NCBI GenBank assembly: GCA_022747635.1
Contig: JAKTNV010000041.1
Span: 2,356,501-2,420,500, forward strand
Source: Hetaerina americana
Taxonomy: Eukaryota > Arthropoda > Insecta > Odonata > Calopterygidae
Length of the DNA stretch: 64,000 nt
Direction of reading: 5' to 3'
In this document: one piece after another, positions 9,660 through 22,479 of the stretch
How the letters are laid out: each line of letters starts with the position of its first letter
Numbering within the stretch: position 1 is the first letter of the stretch
Notes under the pieces: generated by a model
Seen by the model: only the letters and a program-made list of their open reading frames with translations
What the model was told of the DNA's origin: nothing
The model's database searches: none
Translations under genes and position numbers: made by a program

Positions 9660-12047
9660 TACCCCTTCCCACGGACTGCAACCTTGACGTGGTGGAAGGG
9701 CTTGTGCGTTTCGATGATTCCCAGAGCTGTGCTGGCGGTAGCAATGATAATTGCTCCTGTTAGGGTCACCCATGCCAGATAGGTCGAAGGTTAGGAGCCA
9801 GACGAAAGGCAGTCCACGCAGCGTCTGTTCCTCAGTGAGGCGTCTGCAACGGCGTCTGACCAGCACCCCAGCTGGGCGGCCAGTAAGTGATGGTGGTGTC
9901 ACGTTAAAAACACTATTGAGGAAGGCAACGGGAAACAACCTCAATTATCATTCCCAAGAAAAATATGATGAAAAATACAGATATTTTGAGTCCTGGCAAC
10001 TACGGGACTCGGTCCAATCGGCCGCGTGTCCTGCCCGGCAATGGGAAAAGCAAGGCTTCCGCAATTGCCATCTCACGAAAACCTTGCAACAATACCAACA
10101 GCAGCAGGATAGAAGACACAAAAGAATGTTGGCACAATGTTGAGGACAGGAAAATTAGAGAATATTAAGCAAGAGTTGAAAATAGGAAATATAGATATTT
10201 TAGGCCTATTTGAGGTGAGATGGATGGATAGCGGGGATAACTGGAGTGATAGCGGAGTTATATATTCTTACAATATTGGGAAGGGAAAAGTGGAAAGGGT
10301 GTACGGGCAGTTAGAGGATTTAATTTCGTGTGTTCCTGGGGGAAACAATTGATAGTCATGGGAATTTGGAAACCGACATTCGGCAAAGAAAATGATGGCA
10401 CTGAGGAAGAGACATACGGTTAAGGTACAAGAAATGACCGCCATTGGAAAGAAATGGAGTTCTGCACGAGACAGTGGTCAACCATAAAGAGAACTTGATT
10501 TAAACGCCACAAAAGGCGTAGGAATTCATGGAAAATACGAGATGTCTCCGTAAGAAATCAGATATTTTATATTATGGTTAGGCACAGAGTGAGGAACAGC
10601 GTGTGTAATATGCAGCTCCCCCGGAGCGGATTCGTGTCACAATTTTATTAATTATGAAGCATAGTGTCCAATTCAAAAAGATAAGGCAGGGACGGCGTGT
10701 TAGGGAATGGAATTTAGAAGCATTAACTGGATCGAAAAGAAAAAGGTATCCGCAGGCTGCAGAGTAAATCATGGATTACGGAAAGGAGCTGAGTACTAAT
10801 GAGGAAAGATGGAAATATATCAACAAAGGGATATCGAAAGTTGCAAAAGAAATTCTATGAAATATTAATGGAAACATGATAAGGAAACCGGATGAGAATT
10901 ACGGATTACATGATTAGAAGAATAGATGAAAGACCAAATTCAAGAATGTAAATGCAGAATTTGGTAGAAGGAAGTACAAAGAGTTAAATAATTAATTTGG
11001 GCCGGGTTACTAATAATGAAAGAGCAATATAGGGCATTGGAAGACGCGGTGCAGGATATGGAAAGTTTACGAAGTAAGGGGGAAATCGATTTGTTACACA
11101 AGGTGAACACACTATCAGGAAGTGAGGAAAAACAGAGTGATTACACTGTAAACAATCAGATATAGGTGGTGCAAATATTAGTTGAAGCAGAAAAGATCCA
11201 AGGGAGATGGAAGGAATATATAGAAGCACTGTATGGTCAAAAACTTAGGCCAGCGAGGTTAGATATAAAAAGAAAATATGACGTAGATGAAGATAACTTA
11301 GGTCCAAATATACTCGACGATTATATGGACTGACATGTAGAATATATGAGACAGAAATCTAGCCGGAAGACTAAGTCAGATCTGAGTTAATAGCTACCCA
11401 AAAAAGGTAAAGGCTACATCATGTGAGGACTACAGGACGATTAGTTTGATATCCCACGCAGCTAAAGTTGTCCTCAGGATCATAAACAAAAGTGTAGAGA
11501 GTAGGGCAATTTGATTACTTAGGGGATTATCAGTTTGGGTTTAGAAAGGGGAGAGATGCGCGTGATACTATTGTAGTAATGAGATCACTAATCGAGAGGA
11601 ATATGGAATGCAATCGGGACGTATTTGCCTGTTTCATAGATTTCGAAAAAGCGTTTGGTAGAGTGCAATGGGAAAAAACTAATGCGTTTATTACAGAAAT
11701 TAGGAATAGATGGGAGGGATAGGAGGCTGATCCGCAACCTCGAACATGTCTGAGACTGCTCAGGTGCGAGTGGGGAACGGGGAGTCCGGATGGGCAGTGT
11801 TAGGAAGAGGTGTAAGGCAGGGTTGCCCATTATCACCGTTGCTGTTCAACGTCTATGTGGAATGTGATTAAAGGGGCATAGAAAGAACTGGAGGCACGTT
11901 GGACGGAATATTGGAAGGTAGGAAGTATACAGAATTGAATAGGGATTTATTGGAGTGTTGCATGATGGGTTGGTTTTGCTAACAGAGACAAATAAATTAA
12001 TCGTGGCATAATCTGTGTCCATTAAAAACCTACCTTACCCGGTAGAA
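9660..12047 (+). pseudogene. LINE-C copy 1, near full span, decayed
   Basis: A 2.4-kb non-LTR element. The 5' region (9660-10130) encodes 'MPDRSKVRSQTKGSPRSV' and matches the copy at 26.7 kb almost base for base at many points. The AP-endonuclease domain starts near 10137 with 'GKLENIKQELKIGNIDILGL' and 'EVRWMDSGDNWSD'. It is followed by decayed endonuclease and linker. RT sequence returns at 11430-11850: 'FRKGRDARD', motif A 'CFIDFEKAFGRV' (second D lost), and 'GVRQGCPLSPLLFNVY' in motif B. The 3' terminus is marked by 'CCTACC..CCGGTAG' at 12030-12045, shared with other copies. The element copies itself by endonuclease nicking and target-primed reverse transcription. This copy has many stops and a shortened middle, so it is inactive. 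Confidence 0.85.
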
Positions 12048-12129
12048 TGGCGATAGCAACAATACTTCAGCCCGGCTGTTTAAGAGTAACGTTCCAGCCG
12101 CGATGTTCTCTCTCACACAGCCATCCAAA

Positions 12130-12850
12130 AGTGCACAAGGGGGGTGCGGTGCCTCCCTCCCCTCCCCTCGCCGACCCTTACATCCGTCCACGCACCAAAG
12201 GCTCCTCCCTCTTCCCCTCTCCCAAAGTTCATCTCTCTCGACGTAACTGCTTTTTCCGCTGGAAACTACGCAAGGATCGATTAACGAGCCACACGAAAGT
12301 TTAAAGTTTAAGGAATGTAAAGCTACGAGTTATAAAGGCGAGTACGAGGCTTTCTTGGGGTGGTTTTCGAGGATGGAAGGGGGGCAGGAGAGTGGATGAA
12401 GTTTGGGAGGAAGGGCGTCGGGGGCGAAGAGGGGGGTGGAATGGGGTGGGCGCGTTATTACGGCTCCAGTTTGGTTTATTCACTCAGCAAAGTTAACCGC
12501 TTTCAATTTACACGTCTTGCAGGGGGTTAATGGAGGGGTGGCGGGATTAAGGTTTAGGGCCGGGGGCGCTCGGCAGGAGGGTGGTGTGGTGGGAGTGCAG
12601 CTCTCCTCGCCCTATTACCCCCTGGCCATTCGCCTCTCCTGCTTCCACGGCAACTCCCCCCCCCCAAGGTGCTTCACACGAGCGATGGGGTGTTGTTCGG
12701 GAGATATTCGGATCCCCTCGGTCAAGACGCCGTCCAAAAGCGTCGCCTCCCGGAGCGCCCTCCCGCGGTCGTCCCCGCAAATTCGAGAGTTCAATGTCAG
12801 GGTCTGTGGACACGGACGCGATGGCCCCGGGCTGATTTTCTGAATAACTG
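12130..12850. other. GC-rich CpG island
   Basis: Two GC-rich blocks (12130-12230 and 12400-12830) separated by a mixed segment. ORFs of 60-146 codons overlap on both strands with no family signature. I regard them as composition artefacts. A run of ten C at 12656-12666 is present. It could be a CpG island near an unseen promoter. Confidence 0.5.
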
Positions 12851-15059
12851 AGGTCACTTCCCTCCTCCCACTTCAGGTTCCCTCCACTTTCTTGTAAATT
12901 ACTTTGCGGGCAATTTGGTCACTCACTTTTTATTGAATTGGAAACTTTTCTGGATTGAATTGTTGTTTTCAATGAAAGGTTGTCCCAATCCAATCCAATC
13001 CTCTCCTGATGTACCATGCTCCATAGCTAAGGCATTCAAAACCACTTCCCGGTCCACATCAATAAGAACGCGTGTATTTACAAGAGTGACGACATATTAG
13101 TGTGCCTTCAGCTGACGAAGGGAAATAGCCAGTGCAACATATACAAAAGACGGGCCGAGATTCACTCGAGGCATGCTTTTCTTTCCTGAAATGATTTGCC
13201 TCTTATATCATTCGCAGCATGCTGAAGTATAAGTTAAATATGGGGCTCACGTAATATTTACCGTGCCATGTGGTACCCGCATAGCACTCTTCAATCAAAG
13301 GAATTGCTCTGAAACCAAGGTTCGCGGGTCGCTTCGCTGGGCCGGAAGCCGGTTTCATTCATTTCCAGAATCTTCGTGTCCGAAGTGAACCTGAAGATTA
13401 CGATGCTGACCACAACACCGCACCGTCCAGCCAAATAGACAAACCTTTCACCTGGTGTCACCTTGGTGCTGTGTTACTAATTTGTTATGTGATAGAATAC
13501 TTCGGTTTCCAATCGTAACTTGAGCGCCAAATGTTTCATTTTTCAAAGAATGACCAGAATGAGCACGACAAATTAATGCGTAGCAAAACAAGTCTAAGGA
13601 ACATGGATGCAAAATGGGAAATTTTCAGAGGTGAAGGTGAAGACTACTAACATATTGACAGGGTTACATTTTAACTAGAAGGAGGCGCGCAACTATCCTT
13701 CATAAACATTAACAAGAGATTATCAATGGGAATGGAACGTCATTTAAATGAAGACAAGGTTATAAATTCAAAATGTAATGTCCAGAATGATCGGCGCACA
13801 TAATAAAAGCCAATTGGAGATGGATCCCTTCTTACCAATGTCCTATTGCTTCCGTAATTAAGCCCAAAAGGTTTCACCATTTTACAAGGACACCTAAGAA
13901 AATAATTTGCGTCTCCTTTCGTATTAGCTGTCATAACTATAGATTGCTTTGAATTTCGTTAAAACATTCCCAGCAAAATTAACCGTTTTAGGACAGATTA
14001 CACCTGCATTTAAAAAGGATATCTTTCTCTCCATATGCTTTCTTAAAATTTCTCCAAAGAGTAATGACCTTATTGGAAAGGCCTTTTCTCCTTCTACCAT
14101 GTATACGCAAAATGGCTATTCTACTAAGTCATATGTCAAATAATGGTTTTTAAATTTCAATTTAAAATTTGAAAGAATTAATAAAACTGCAATTTACACA
14201 TTGTATGCAGTTTTTCAACGCCCATTTTTAGGCTCATTATTTAAGAATGGAACTTTCTTACTCAAGGAAGTACGCATTCCAACTCTAGGCAATCCTACCT
14301 CTTCTTTAGTCTTTTAATGCCATCCGATTACACATGAATTGCTTATATGACGAGCAATATAATCATTGCTAGAATCATAGCGTTCTTGGTCACTTAATTC
14401 ATAATTTGTCATTTATATTTCTTTGATCTAGGATTCCCCATTCAAATTATATCATCGAATTCTCTTATCGTGTGTGTTCACTCTCCTCTTCCCAACACCA
14501 CCAATGAATTCCATCCAGCATAACCCTCCGCGCTACAGGGCGCTCTGGATTCGTGCAGTCTCCCCGAGGGAAGATCAAAACACAACTTTTTCCAATAATC
14601 CACACCGTTCTGCATTTTCAATGATGAGCTCCTGCCCAAAATTGGCTCCTCGGATGACTCCCGCAATAACTAATGCAGCTGTAAAACGATTACGTTCCGA
14701 CAGCGGCCAAATTTTGTTGAGACTTCTGTCCCAGTTCTCTTCTATACAATGACTATTTAATTCATATAAAAATCAGTGCCCTGTGACGATGCGATCAGGA
14801 ATGCGACCCCTATTTTAATTTAATTTGAAGGTGAAAAAAATGTAAAAATCTTTCATTAAAACTAATGACTGGTTTCTTTTGGGAGAAATTGTGAAAGGCG
14901 TTATCGAGCAATCATGTTCTATTTCTAAACCTAAGCTTCCTTGCCTAATATCTCTTCCATATAGTTCAAGTTTCTATAATATATTCCTTTCGTCTCTCTT
15001 GATACTTCCTCAGTTCCATTAATATTTTCCTACTTATCTCTGACTGCTATCATAGATCA
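12851..15059. other. No recognisable feature
   Basis: AT-rich intergenic sequence. ORFs do not exceed 92 codons and match no family I know. The 13110-13140 stretch, with CTGACGAAG then GAAAT, is a weak echo of the stem-loop motif seen elsewhere but lacks a stem. Confidence 0.4.
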
Positions 15060-15660
15060 TACGCTAAATTTTATAGGTACTGAATTGTGGCCAGAGTTCG
15101 CATCCACTCCCGTGAAGCTCTGCGAATTTATCACACTGTTCCTAAACCTGTGTCTAACCAGGATATAATCTAGCTGATACATTTCTGAATAACTTCGCAT
15201 TTTCCATGTTTACCTGCGTCTTTTGGGGTGTCCAAACCAAGTGTTGGTGATGACTAACCCCTGTCTCCTGCAGAACTAAACTGCCTTCTCCCCGCGGTCA
15301 TTCCTCGTGCCTAAACCGTAGTCCCCCACCTCATCACCATCTCTTCCCTCACCTACCGTCGCATTCCAATCCCCCATCACTATCAAATGTTTTCCCGCAG
15401 GAACACACTTGATTATGTCCTCTAACTGATTGTATATCCCATCGGCCTCTTCCTCCGTATGGTTGCTCGGTGGCACGTACACCTGAACAAGTTCAACGGC
15501 TTTGCCTTAATCTCTACTGATAATATTATATCCGTTCCTTGTACTATGTTGACTGCGCTTCTTTATACCTCTTCATTCAATATTATGGCAACCCCTCGTT
15601 GGCTCCCTTCCCCTCCGCTGTATATTAATCTACGTTTCGCGAAATACTTTTAGGATGAAA
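15060..15660 (-). pseudogene. LINE-C copy 2, endonuclease fragment
   Basis: Minus-strand translation contains 'MYVPPSNHTEEEADGIYNQ', then 'GKHLIVMGDWNATVGEGRDG' and 'GLGTRNDRGEKAV', then in another frame 'FCRRQGLVITNTWFG'. The GDWNA motif and the RNDRG..FC..GLVITNT block are hallmarks of the AP-endonuclease domain of LINEs of this type, which nicks target DNA. The fragment covers only the central endonuclease and is closely similar to the copies at 45.4 kb and 62.6 kb. No RT is attached on this strand. Confidence 0.85.
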
Positions 15661-16014
15661 CCCGCCCACGCGATATGAAGGAGAATTCTCAGGGTTCAAC
15701 AGAGGGGGATGATCTGATTTCGCAACTTGTCTATACATCAGTAGGCTACACTCTGTGACACTGTGTGAAAGATGTGCCCTTGATTTCTTGATAGCTTTAT
15801 TAAAGCGGTTAAACTAATTACAAAATGCTTATAAACAAACAACATTTGCCGGATTGCATTCTAATGTGCAGAAGATCAATGCGAAACAATAACTGCAACG
15901 CGCTATAACAGTGAAGAACAGACAAACTAATAAAGGGGGGCTTATTGTGAGAGATTGAAAATCAAGATGAGCTAGTAACCAGAGGGAGCGAGTTAAATTC
16001 TGGGTGACGGCTCC

Positions 16015-16705
16015 AATAAAACATTGATATGAGGCGTAGCTATGTACGGCGCGGAAACGGGGCCATTGAAGCAGGGGAATACAACTACATCTACTTAATA
16101 CCCCGCAAGCCGCCGCAAGGGCGTGTGGCGGGGGGTGTTAGGACACCACCCGTAATTTAGAAAAGAAAAAGAAAAAAACCGCATGCAATAACCACAAAAT
16201 CATATATTGAAAAAAAACATGGCATACATTCATGCATGAACACTTATACCCCACACACATGCAGACACTCAATCTACATCTTACATACACGTAGAAGTAG
16301 AATAGAAGTAGATTAGAGGCTTTTGAAATGTAGGTGTTGAGAAGGATGGAGGAGGTGTAATGGACAGAGAAGAAAACAAACGAGGAAGTACTTGGTATGG
16401 TGGGCAAAGAGAGGGGTTTGTCGGGAGAAATCCTATGGAGGCAGGAAAAGTTGATGAAGGGGGTATTGACCGGCAGTGGGATGTTGAAGACTATGTTAGA
16501 GGGTAGAATGCTGGGCAAAAGAGGAAAGGGAAGGAACAGGATAGGGATGTGGGACGGGATGAAGGGAGGAAGAAAGTACTCAGAGATGAAGAGGGACCTG
16601 ATGTAGAGTAGGTTGCTGGATTGTGTTTTGTTAGGGGAGATTAGGGATTTGTCGTTGTACCATTTGGTAGATTGGAATCTGGTGTCCATTAAAACCCTAG
16701 CGGTA
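16015..16705 (+). pseudogene. LINE-C copy 3, 3' end, split by an insertion
   Basis: The first part (16015-16081) matches the LINE-C copy at 27.55 kb up to 'GAAGCAGG'. The copy resumes at 16300 and runs to the 3' terminus near 16700 ('AAAACCCTAGCGGTA'). The ORF 16397-16606 encodes the C-terminal tail of the RT protein, starting 'MVGKERGLSGEILWRQEK' and ending 'MKRDLM' before the stop, as in the 27.9-kb copy. The 183-codon ORF on the opposite strand is its antisense shadow. The interruption is a separate insertion, listed next. Confidence 0.85.
16082..16299 (-). mobile_element. Nested LINE 3'-end insertion with 5-bp TSD
   Basis: A 218-bp insertion interrupts LINE-C copy 3. The pentamer GAATA is at 16077-16081 and again at 16300-16304, while the uninterrupted copy at 27.6 kb has one such position, so this is a target-site duplication. 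The insert carries, near its plus-strand left edge, the run CTACATCTAC and then a GC-rich hairpin (ACCCCGCAAGCCGCC..GTGTGGCGGGG). Read on the minus strand this is the 3' terminus of the jockey-like LINE whose tails also occur at 29.5 and 37.1 kb. The element is a 5'-truncated copy. Confidence 0.75.
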
Positions 16706-16877
16706 TTAGCATTGTAAAACCCTTGATTACCAAAAAAAATTCCATGTCACCATTTATATTTTCCTTTTTCCCTCTTCTCCACATCACCCGTTCATTCCGT
16801 GCGTCTACTCCAAGCTGTAGAAGCGGCAGGACATCAGTTATTGTAAAGCCTTTCGCGCCGACCGTATCATGAAAGGC

Positions 16878-17596
16878 CAGCCAGGCGGATATTTCAAGTG
16901 AACTTGCGCAACGCATTGAAAATGAACCTGATTATTTGGACAACGCCATCACTGGTGCTGAAACCTGGGTTTTTTAATACGATCCAGAAACAAAACGCCA
17001 AAGCTCTGAGTTGTACACTGACCAGTCCCCCAACCCCAAAAATGCAAGAATGAGTAAATCAAATTGAAAACAATGCTCATTGTCTCTTTCCAACTGTAAA
17101 GGAGTGCTCCACACGGAGTTTGTTCCTCAAGGACAGACATTTAACGTTACCTACTACGTGGATATGCAGGAAAGTCTCCGAAAAAGGGTCATCGGGACGA
17201 GAAAAGACATCTCCGCTGCCTGGCAACTCCATCACGACAACCCGCCTTGCCACAGCGCGCTACGAGCCCGCGAGTTCCTGGCCAAGCACCAGGGGCCAAC
17301 GTTGCCCTACCTCTCCTCTATAGTCCTGACGTGGCCCCAACAGAATTCTATTTATTCCCTCGGTTTAAGGCAACCCTGAAAGGAATCCGTTTCTTGCCCA
17401 TATAAGAGAATCAATCAGCCGTGACGAAGACCTTGCGAGAGTTCCCCGAAGACGCCTTCAAAGACGCGTACAGGTCATGGCAGAGTCGCTGAAAAAAATG
17501 TGTAGGGGCCCAAGGACAGTACTTTGAAGAATGTGCAAATCTGCTGAATAAATAACTTTAAAAAAAATAAAAGCATTCCTTTTGGAACGCACCCTG
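16878..17596 (+). pseudogene. Mariner transposase C-terminal half (catalytic domain)
   Basis: Translation gives 'ADISSELAQRIENEPDYLDN', then 'ITGAETWVF' and a stop. The first catalytic aspartate (ITGDETWV in active mariners) is replaced by alanine. After a frameshift comes 'GVLHTEFVPQGQTFNVTYYV', then 'WQLHHDNPPCHSA', which keeps the second aspartate, and in the next frame 'LYSPDVAPTEFYLFPRF', which keeps the third, with spacing as in the D,D(34)D family. It ends with a short C-terminus and 'TTTGGAACGCACCCTGTA', a typical mariner end. The DNA-binding half is missing. The enzyme would be a cut-and-paste transposase; this copy is dead through the lost D, stops and frameshifts. Confidence 0.9.
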
Positions 17597-18248
17597 TAGC
17601 CTCCTATTCCCCAATTGATGTCTTCTGACTACTTTCTCATCATTCCATTTATAAACCAGTTGCAACAATTATGTATGTTAAACTACTCGTTGAAGTCTCC
17701 CTTTTTTAAACTTTGTACTTTACCTGTATCAATTTATGTTTTAACTTTGGCCGTCGTAAGGCTTCTGACCCTTTGACGTTGCGTCTATTTTCAGAATATG
17801 GGACAGTTATTGGAGGAAGGCAAATCCTGAAGCGGAGAATCCAAGAATGCTGACCACCAAGCAATCATATGAACTATTCTTGATCTTTTGGCTCAACTTG
17901 CACGACACTTCAATTTTTATCAATTCAATCATTTTGACATAAGCAGGAAAAATCGCATTCTCAAAGATTTCGATTCTTAAATCTAAGAAAAAATGAGTAA
18001 TGGCGAATAGAAGAAATAAAAATATTGTATAAATAAAAGACCTAACTAAACGGGAAATTTCACGTCCATTGCCAAGGTGACATTAGTTAAGAAATAACGT
18101 ATAAAGATGACAAAATTTATCCTGACCTATACTATGAACTTATCTGAAATAAATCTACTTTATAAAATGAATAGTTTTATCCAAAACATAAATAAAATTC
18201 TTCCATTCATTCTAAATGCCTTTCGCATCGTTCCATCACTCGAGGCAC
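17597..18248. other. No recognisable feature
   Basis: AT-rich; no repeat or ORF that I can name. Confidence 0.4.
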
Positions 18249-18411
18249 CTGCGATACGGCGTTTGACTCCACTTTGGCCGATGCGTGATCGGATCAGAGG
18301 GTCGAATGTGGCGGGTATGGACGGCTCGTCAGCGGCTACTTCTTCGTCACTGAACCTTAAGTCTTTGTAGCGTGGTTGAACGATATGAGGGAATGAGATA
18401 TCTTTATCTAA
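18249..18411 (-). CDS. Candidate host exon (hypothetical)
   Basis: An open minus-strand stretch begins right after CCCTATTGCAG, a fair splice acceptor, and could end at GCAG|GTGCCT, a possible donor, giving 163 bp. It encodes 'FPHIVQPRYKDLRFSDEEVA', 'IPATFDPLIRSRIGQ' and 'GVKRRIAG'. The peptide is of normal complexity, third codon positions favour C and T in the middle part, and it matches no transposable element here. The open frame continues to 18160. There is no ATG, which fits an internal or last exon. No neighbouring exon was found and the product is not recognised. Chance remains a real alternative. Confidence 0.25.
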
Positions 18412-18429
18412 CTGCAATAGGGACGATTC

Positions 18430-19955
18430 AATTAGATATAGCCTAACTCCTTACGTATTTTAAAATTCTGAAATCCATAGGGTGTGTCCACATTTTCCAA
18501 GATCATCCCTCAAAAGTAATGACTAAAAGAATGGAACAAATATTTCCAAGTGGTAAGCCTCGAAACGGAAAATGCATTAAATGCCTTCTCTTCCATAATT
18601 TCAGATGGATTGAATACAGAGAAGTTCGCTTCACAGTCGTCAAAACATTAATGGTCAAAAATGTGACATTGTTAATTTCAGTTTTCGGCCATTGGAATAA
18701 GAAGAATGAAGTCGCATGCATTCTTCCTCAAAGGCTGGCAAAGATCTTCATCCGAGTGGACACCGAGTCCATGGATGTGTCTCATACGTATGTTAGCTTC
18801 TCGGGGGAGTGCGCATTTTAACGGACAGGAATGGCGCACTCTGGGCGATCAACGTGCGCATGGCGTGGACGAGGATTGTCCAAGCCACGAGGCGCGCCCC
18901 TTCCCTGCACCGACGCCACTTTAGCGGACCTCCGCGCGGCCGCTCTCCGGGGACACCCCCCGCTGAACACGGCCGAGACGAACTAAATTAACAAAGGGAA
19001 TTGAGCAGCCCGTGAGGTCTAACGTACGAAGGACGAGCTACTCGTGAATGGAGTCACTATACCATGCGCTATTTTATGTGCTATTTAGTTCCCATAGACG
19101 TTTTATTAGTCGGCGGATCACTGAATAAGCTATAGATAGAATGTTGGTAATTAATTGGAATATTTTTTTGGGAATGAAATTATGATGCTTAATTACGTAT
19201 TGAATATCTATTTACCACAAAATTGACTCATAATTTTTCTATAATTTTCACACGAGTCCGTAAATGGTCTCATAATACTTTTGCAGCATAAACTTGCGCC
19301 TTTATGTATTTAAAGATGCTAAATTATAGTGGGCGGGTAGGAACGGTTCAAGAAGCGAAAATATTAATGAAAATTTTATAGTTATAGTTTTACCGAAAAA
19401 CATTGACATTGCCGATTCATCGATGATTGTTTTCGTGAAAAAAGGACTATTTTCATCATGCCCGTGACGGAGGGGATGGCTGAATTTCGGTTTAAAAAGA
19501 GGATATGACAGTTTTCGAATATTCACTCTTTGTTTTATCGTCGCATTTGCGCAAGTTCATACTCAGAGATTATCCGTGTTTTATCGATCATTTGTTTTGA
19601 CGACCAATGACGAAATTTTATTTTATCATCCGCTCTGGAATATTATTTAACAGAGAAGTGAAAGGAGAACGAAAAATTGGATTTTTCTCCGAAGTTACGT
19701 ATAAGAACATACAAGATACCATTGTGATCTTACGTCGGTCCAATCCGGTGTATTTGAATATATTTTTGTGAAATGCGAAGTGTATCAATAGATTACCGTA
19801 CTACTTCCAAACCTATTCAATAGCATTAGCTTTGCAATGATATGTTCTGTTAAAAAATGTAAATTATCATGACTTTTAGAGAAATAATATACAACAGCAT
19901 AACACGCTACACTTGTTGACGGACGCCATTAAATTGATTTGCCATTGAGACAAGG
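18430..19955. other. Mostly featureless; small GC island at 18820-18985
   Basis: AT-rich sequence with a short CpG-rich patch at 18820-18985 (ACTTTAGCGG, CGCGCGGCCGC). No repeat shared with the rest of the window and no credible ORF. Confidence 0.4.
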
Positions 19956-19959
19956 AGTT

Positions 19960-20372
<413 letters not shown>

Positions 20373-20649
20373 TAGTGTCAAGGAGAAATAATTTTGTATC
20401 ATCTGAAGACGATCCGTAGCGACGCACAACTAAAATATTTATACGTATTTTGATCCTGACGCATTAATTCAGCTAGAGGCACATTTTTCTAAAATAAAGA
20501 CATGCTAAATTACAACTGAATAACTCAAACCCATCTAATCGGTGGACAAATAGTAATGATTAAGTTGTTGCAGATATTTTAATTCAATTCGCAAAATGAA
20601 TTTTCCTTCTTCACAAGTAAGCCGGAAAAGATGCTCAACCCTTGGACTG
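20373..20649. other. No clear feature; faint stem-loop echo near 20405
   Basis: Positions 20405-20435 contain CTGAAGACGATCCGTAGCGACG, reminiscent of the stem-loop motif, but the GAAAC half is not present (GCACAACTA instead). No other feature is seen. Confidence 0.25.
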
Positions 20650-21330
20650 CATACCCGCACATTATTCCAGATAAGGGCATCCCCTCACCCCAACTTACCC
20701 TCACCCCCATTCTCCTTTCCACCCTTCCTCTCTCCCCCTGCAAAGGAACCCCTTTTCCCGTACTTCTCCGAGCCTCATATTTCTTCCCTCTCTTCACTTA
20801 CTATTTCCTCACTTCCATCCATTCGGATTGCCACCGGCCGGCCCTGACACCCCCGCCCCCTCGCCCACACACGCAGCCCCCGGCGACGTCGACCGAAGTC
20901 TCCTACAACCGAGAAGAAACCAACCCCCATCCTCACTCACCGCACGCCCTCACCCTGCTCCGCCAAACCCTTTTCTTCGCTTATCCTTAAACCTTCCCCT
21001 CTTCCGTTGACCTCCCCCCCGGACCCCCTCGCACTTCCCCGGAGAGGAAAGAGCTGGCCCTCCCATAACCTTTTAGATACAGGCGATGCGATGCCCCATC
21101 CAACCCGCTCACACCCCCGTCCCGTGGGAAGATTTACGAGTGGCAATTCCGCGGCTTCCGAGACGCTCTGCCTGCAGGGAACGGGCGTCCGGGTCGGGAG
21201 GGGGAGTGGAGGAGATGTGGACCGAGATGTGGGGCGGCGGGAGTCCTCTCCGGGAGGGCGATACTCTCTCTTGGCCGCGCATCGATGCTCGGCAGGAAAA
21301 ATCTCAGCACACTCGCCGAAAACAACGTTC
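20650..21330. other. GC-rich CpG island
   Basis: The first half is C-rich (CCCTCACCCC-type); the second half (21090-21290) is balanced and CpG-rich. Overlapping ORFs of 60-119 codons on both strands show no domain and are taken as artefacts. No sites were identified with confidence. Confidence 0.5.
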
Positions 21331-22479
21331 CATTTTTATTGAGATATTAAATCGATTGCTGAAAACTTACTCATTTACATAAACTCGTTCGGATACGCTG
21401 CGCTATTATGTTTACTTCAGTAAATTAAATGGGTGCAACTTATCGGAAATTCTTCAACACGCACCGAGCGCGGCGTTATCAGAAATCAGTGGCGGTTCCG
21501 GAGTACCGGAGGTGGAGCCGGAAAATACAAACCCTCTTTAATTTATTGGGATGGATTAAGTTGGCATGATTCCAATCAAAATCGCCTTTCAATGCCACAT
21601 CATGAAATGGAATCGCGAAACTCTTACATGACATTTGTAAATAGCAAAAAGGATCAACAGATTCAATGAGATTGCATCCGATATCAAAAAGTATCTAAAA
21701 TTGAGGTAAATTTGAGTTCACGGGAATGACCAATCTTAAGGAATCGAAAGAAATATGTCTTAGAGTCTACATTTTTTCATTAGCAATCCATTAATGAGTC
21801 AGAAATTTTTGAGCACAAAATGTGTACAGAATTCAGCTTGAGAACTTAACCGCCTCTAAAAATCGAAAAGAGTACACCGGAATTACCAAAGTTTTTTCCG
21901 TATTAAAATTGTCGGACATTTTAGGTTTATATTGTGCAGCCAAGTAAGTTTTTGACTTTCCAAATTTAATACACTCATAAATTACTCTTCTCCGGGAACA
22001 TTATTACTTTTTAAGTGATTAAGACTGTGTTCATGGACACAAACAAAGATTATGGATCTAAATCAGGCGCAGTAAGATTATTGGAAATACTCTGATATGC
22101 TTATTGTTCTCGAAGAGTTACCATTAACTACGAAAACTTTACATCGCAACAAGTTCAGAGTGTAAAAACCATTTGCCTTGGTTACAGGTGCGGTATCTCC
22201 AGTATTTCTTGGAATTTGACAAAAACTTCAGCTTTAGGCGATCATCAGCAATCTAATGTAGAAATGTATTAAAGGGTTAGTTTATCGGTTTCTTTACCAT
22301 GCTCTGTGATTGCGAATAGTTCTTTTGCCCAATTTTTATTTTCATCATCAATTCACTGCTAGTTATGCAAAAAATGGTGCGAAAGTGCGATTGGAAGCAA
22401 AACTTACATTACATACTCAGGCTTGACTATCTTTTTTTTCAAAGTATCGCTATGTTTTCATATTCTTTCAGCGTCCGCT
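21331..22479. other. No recognisable feature
   Basis: AT-rich sequence with only short ORFs; no repeat link seen. Confidence 0.4.

Noticed and set aside
9751..10143. 130-codon ORF that could be taken as a host gene
   Set aside because: It starts in the LINE-C 5' region shared with 26.8 kb ('MPDRSKVRSQTKG') and is part of the transposon.
16138..16689. 183-codon minus-strand ORF
   Set aside because: It spans the nested LINE insertion and runs antisense to the LINE-C C-terminal region, so it is a shadow of two joined elements.
20400..20440. CTGAAGACGATCCGTAGCGACG, another possible motif copy
   Set aside because: The GAAAC half is missing.
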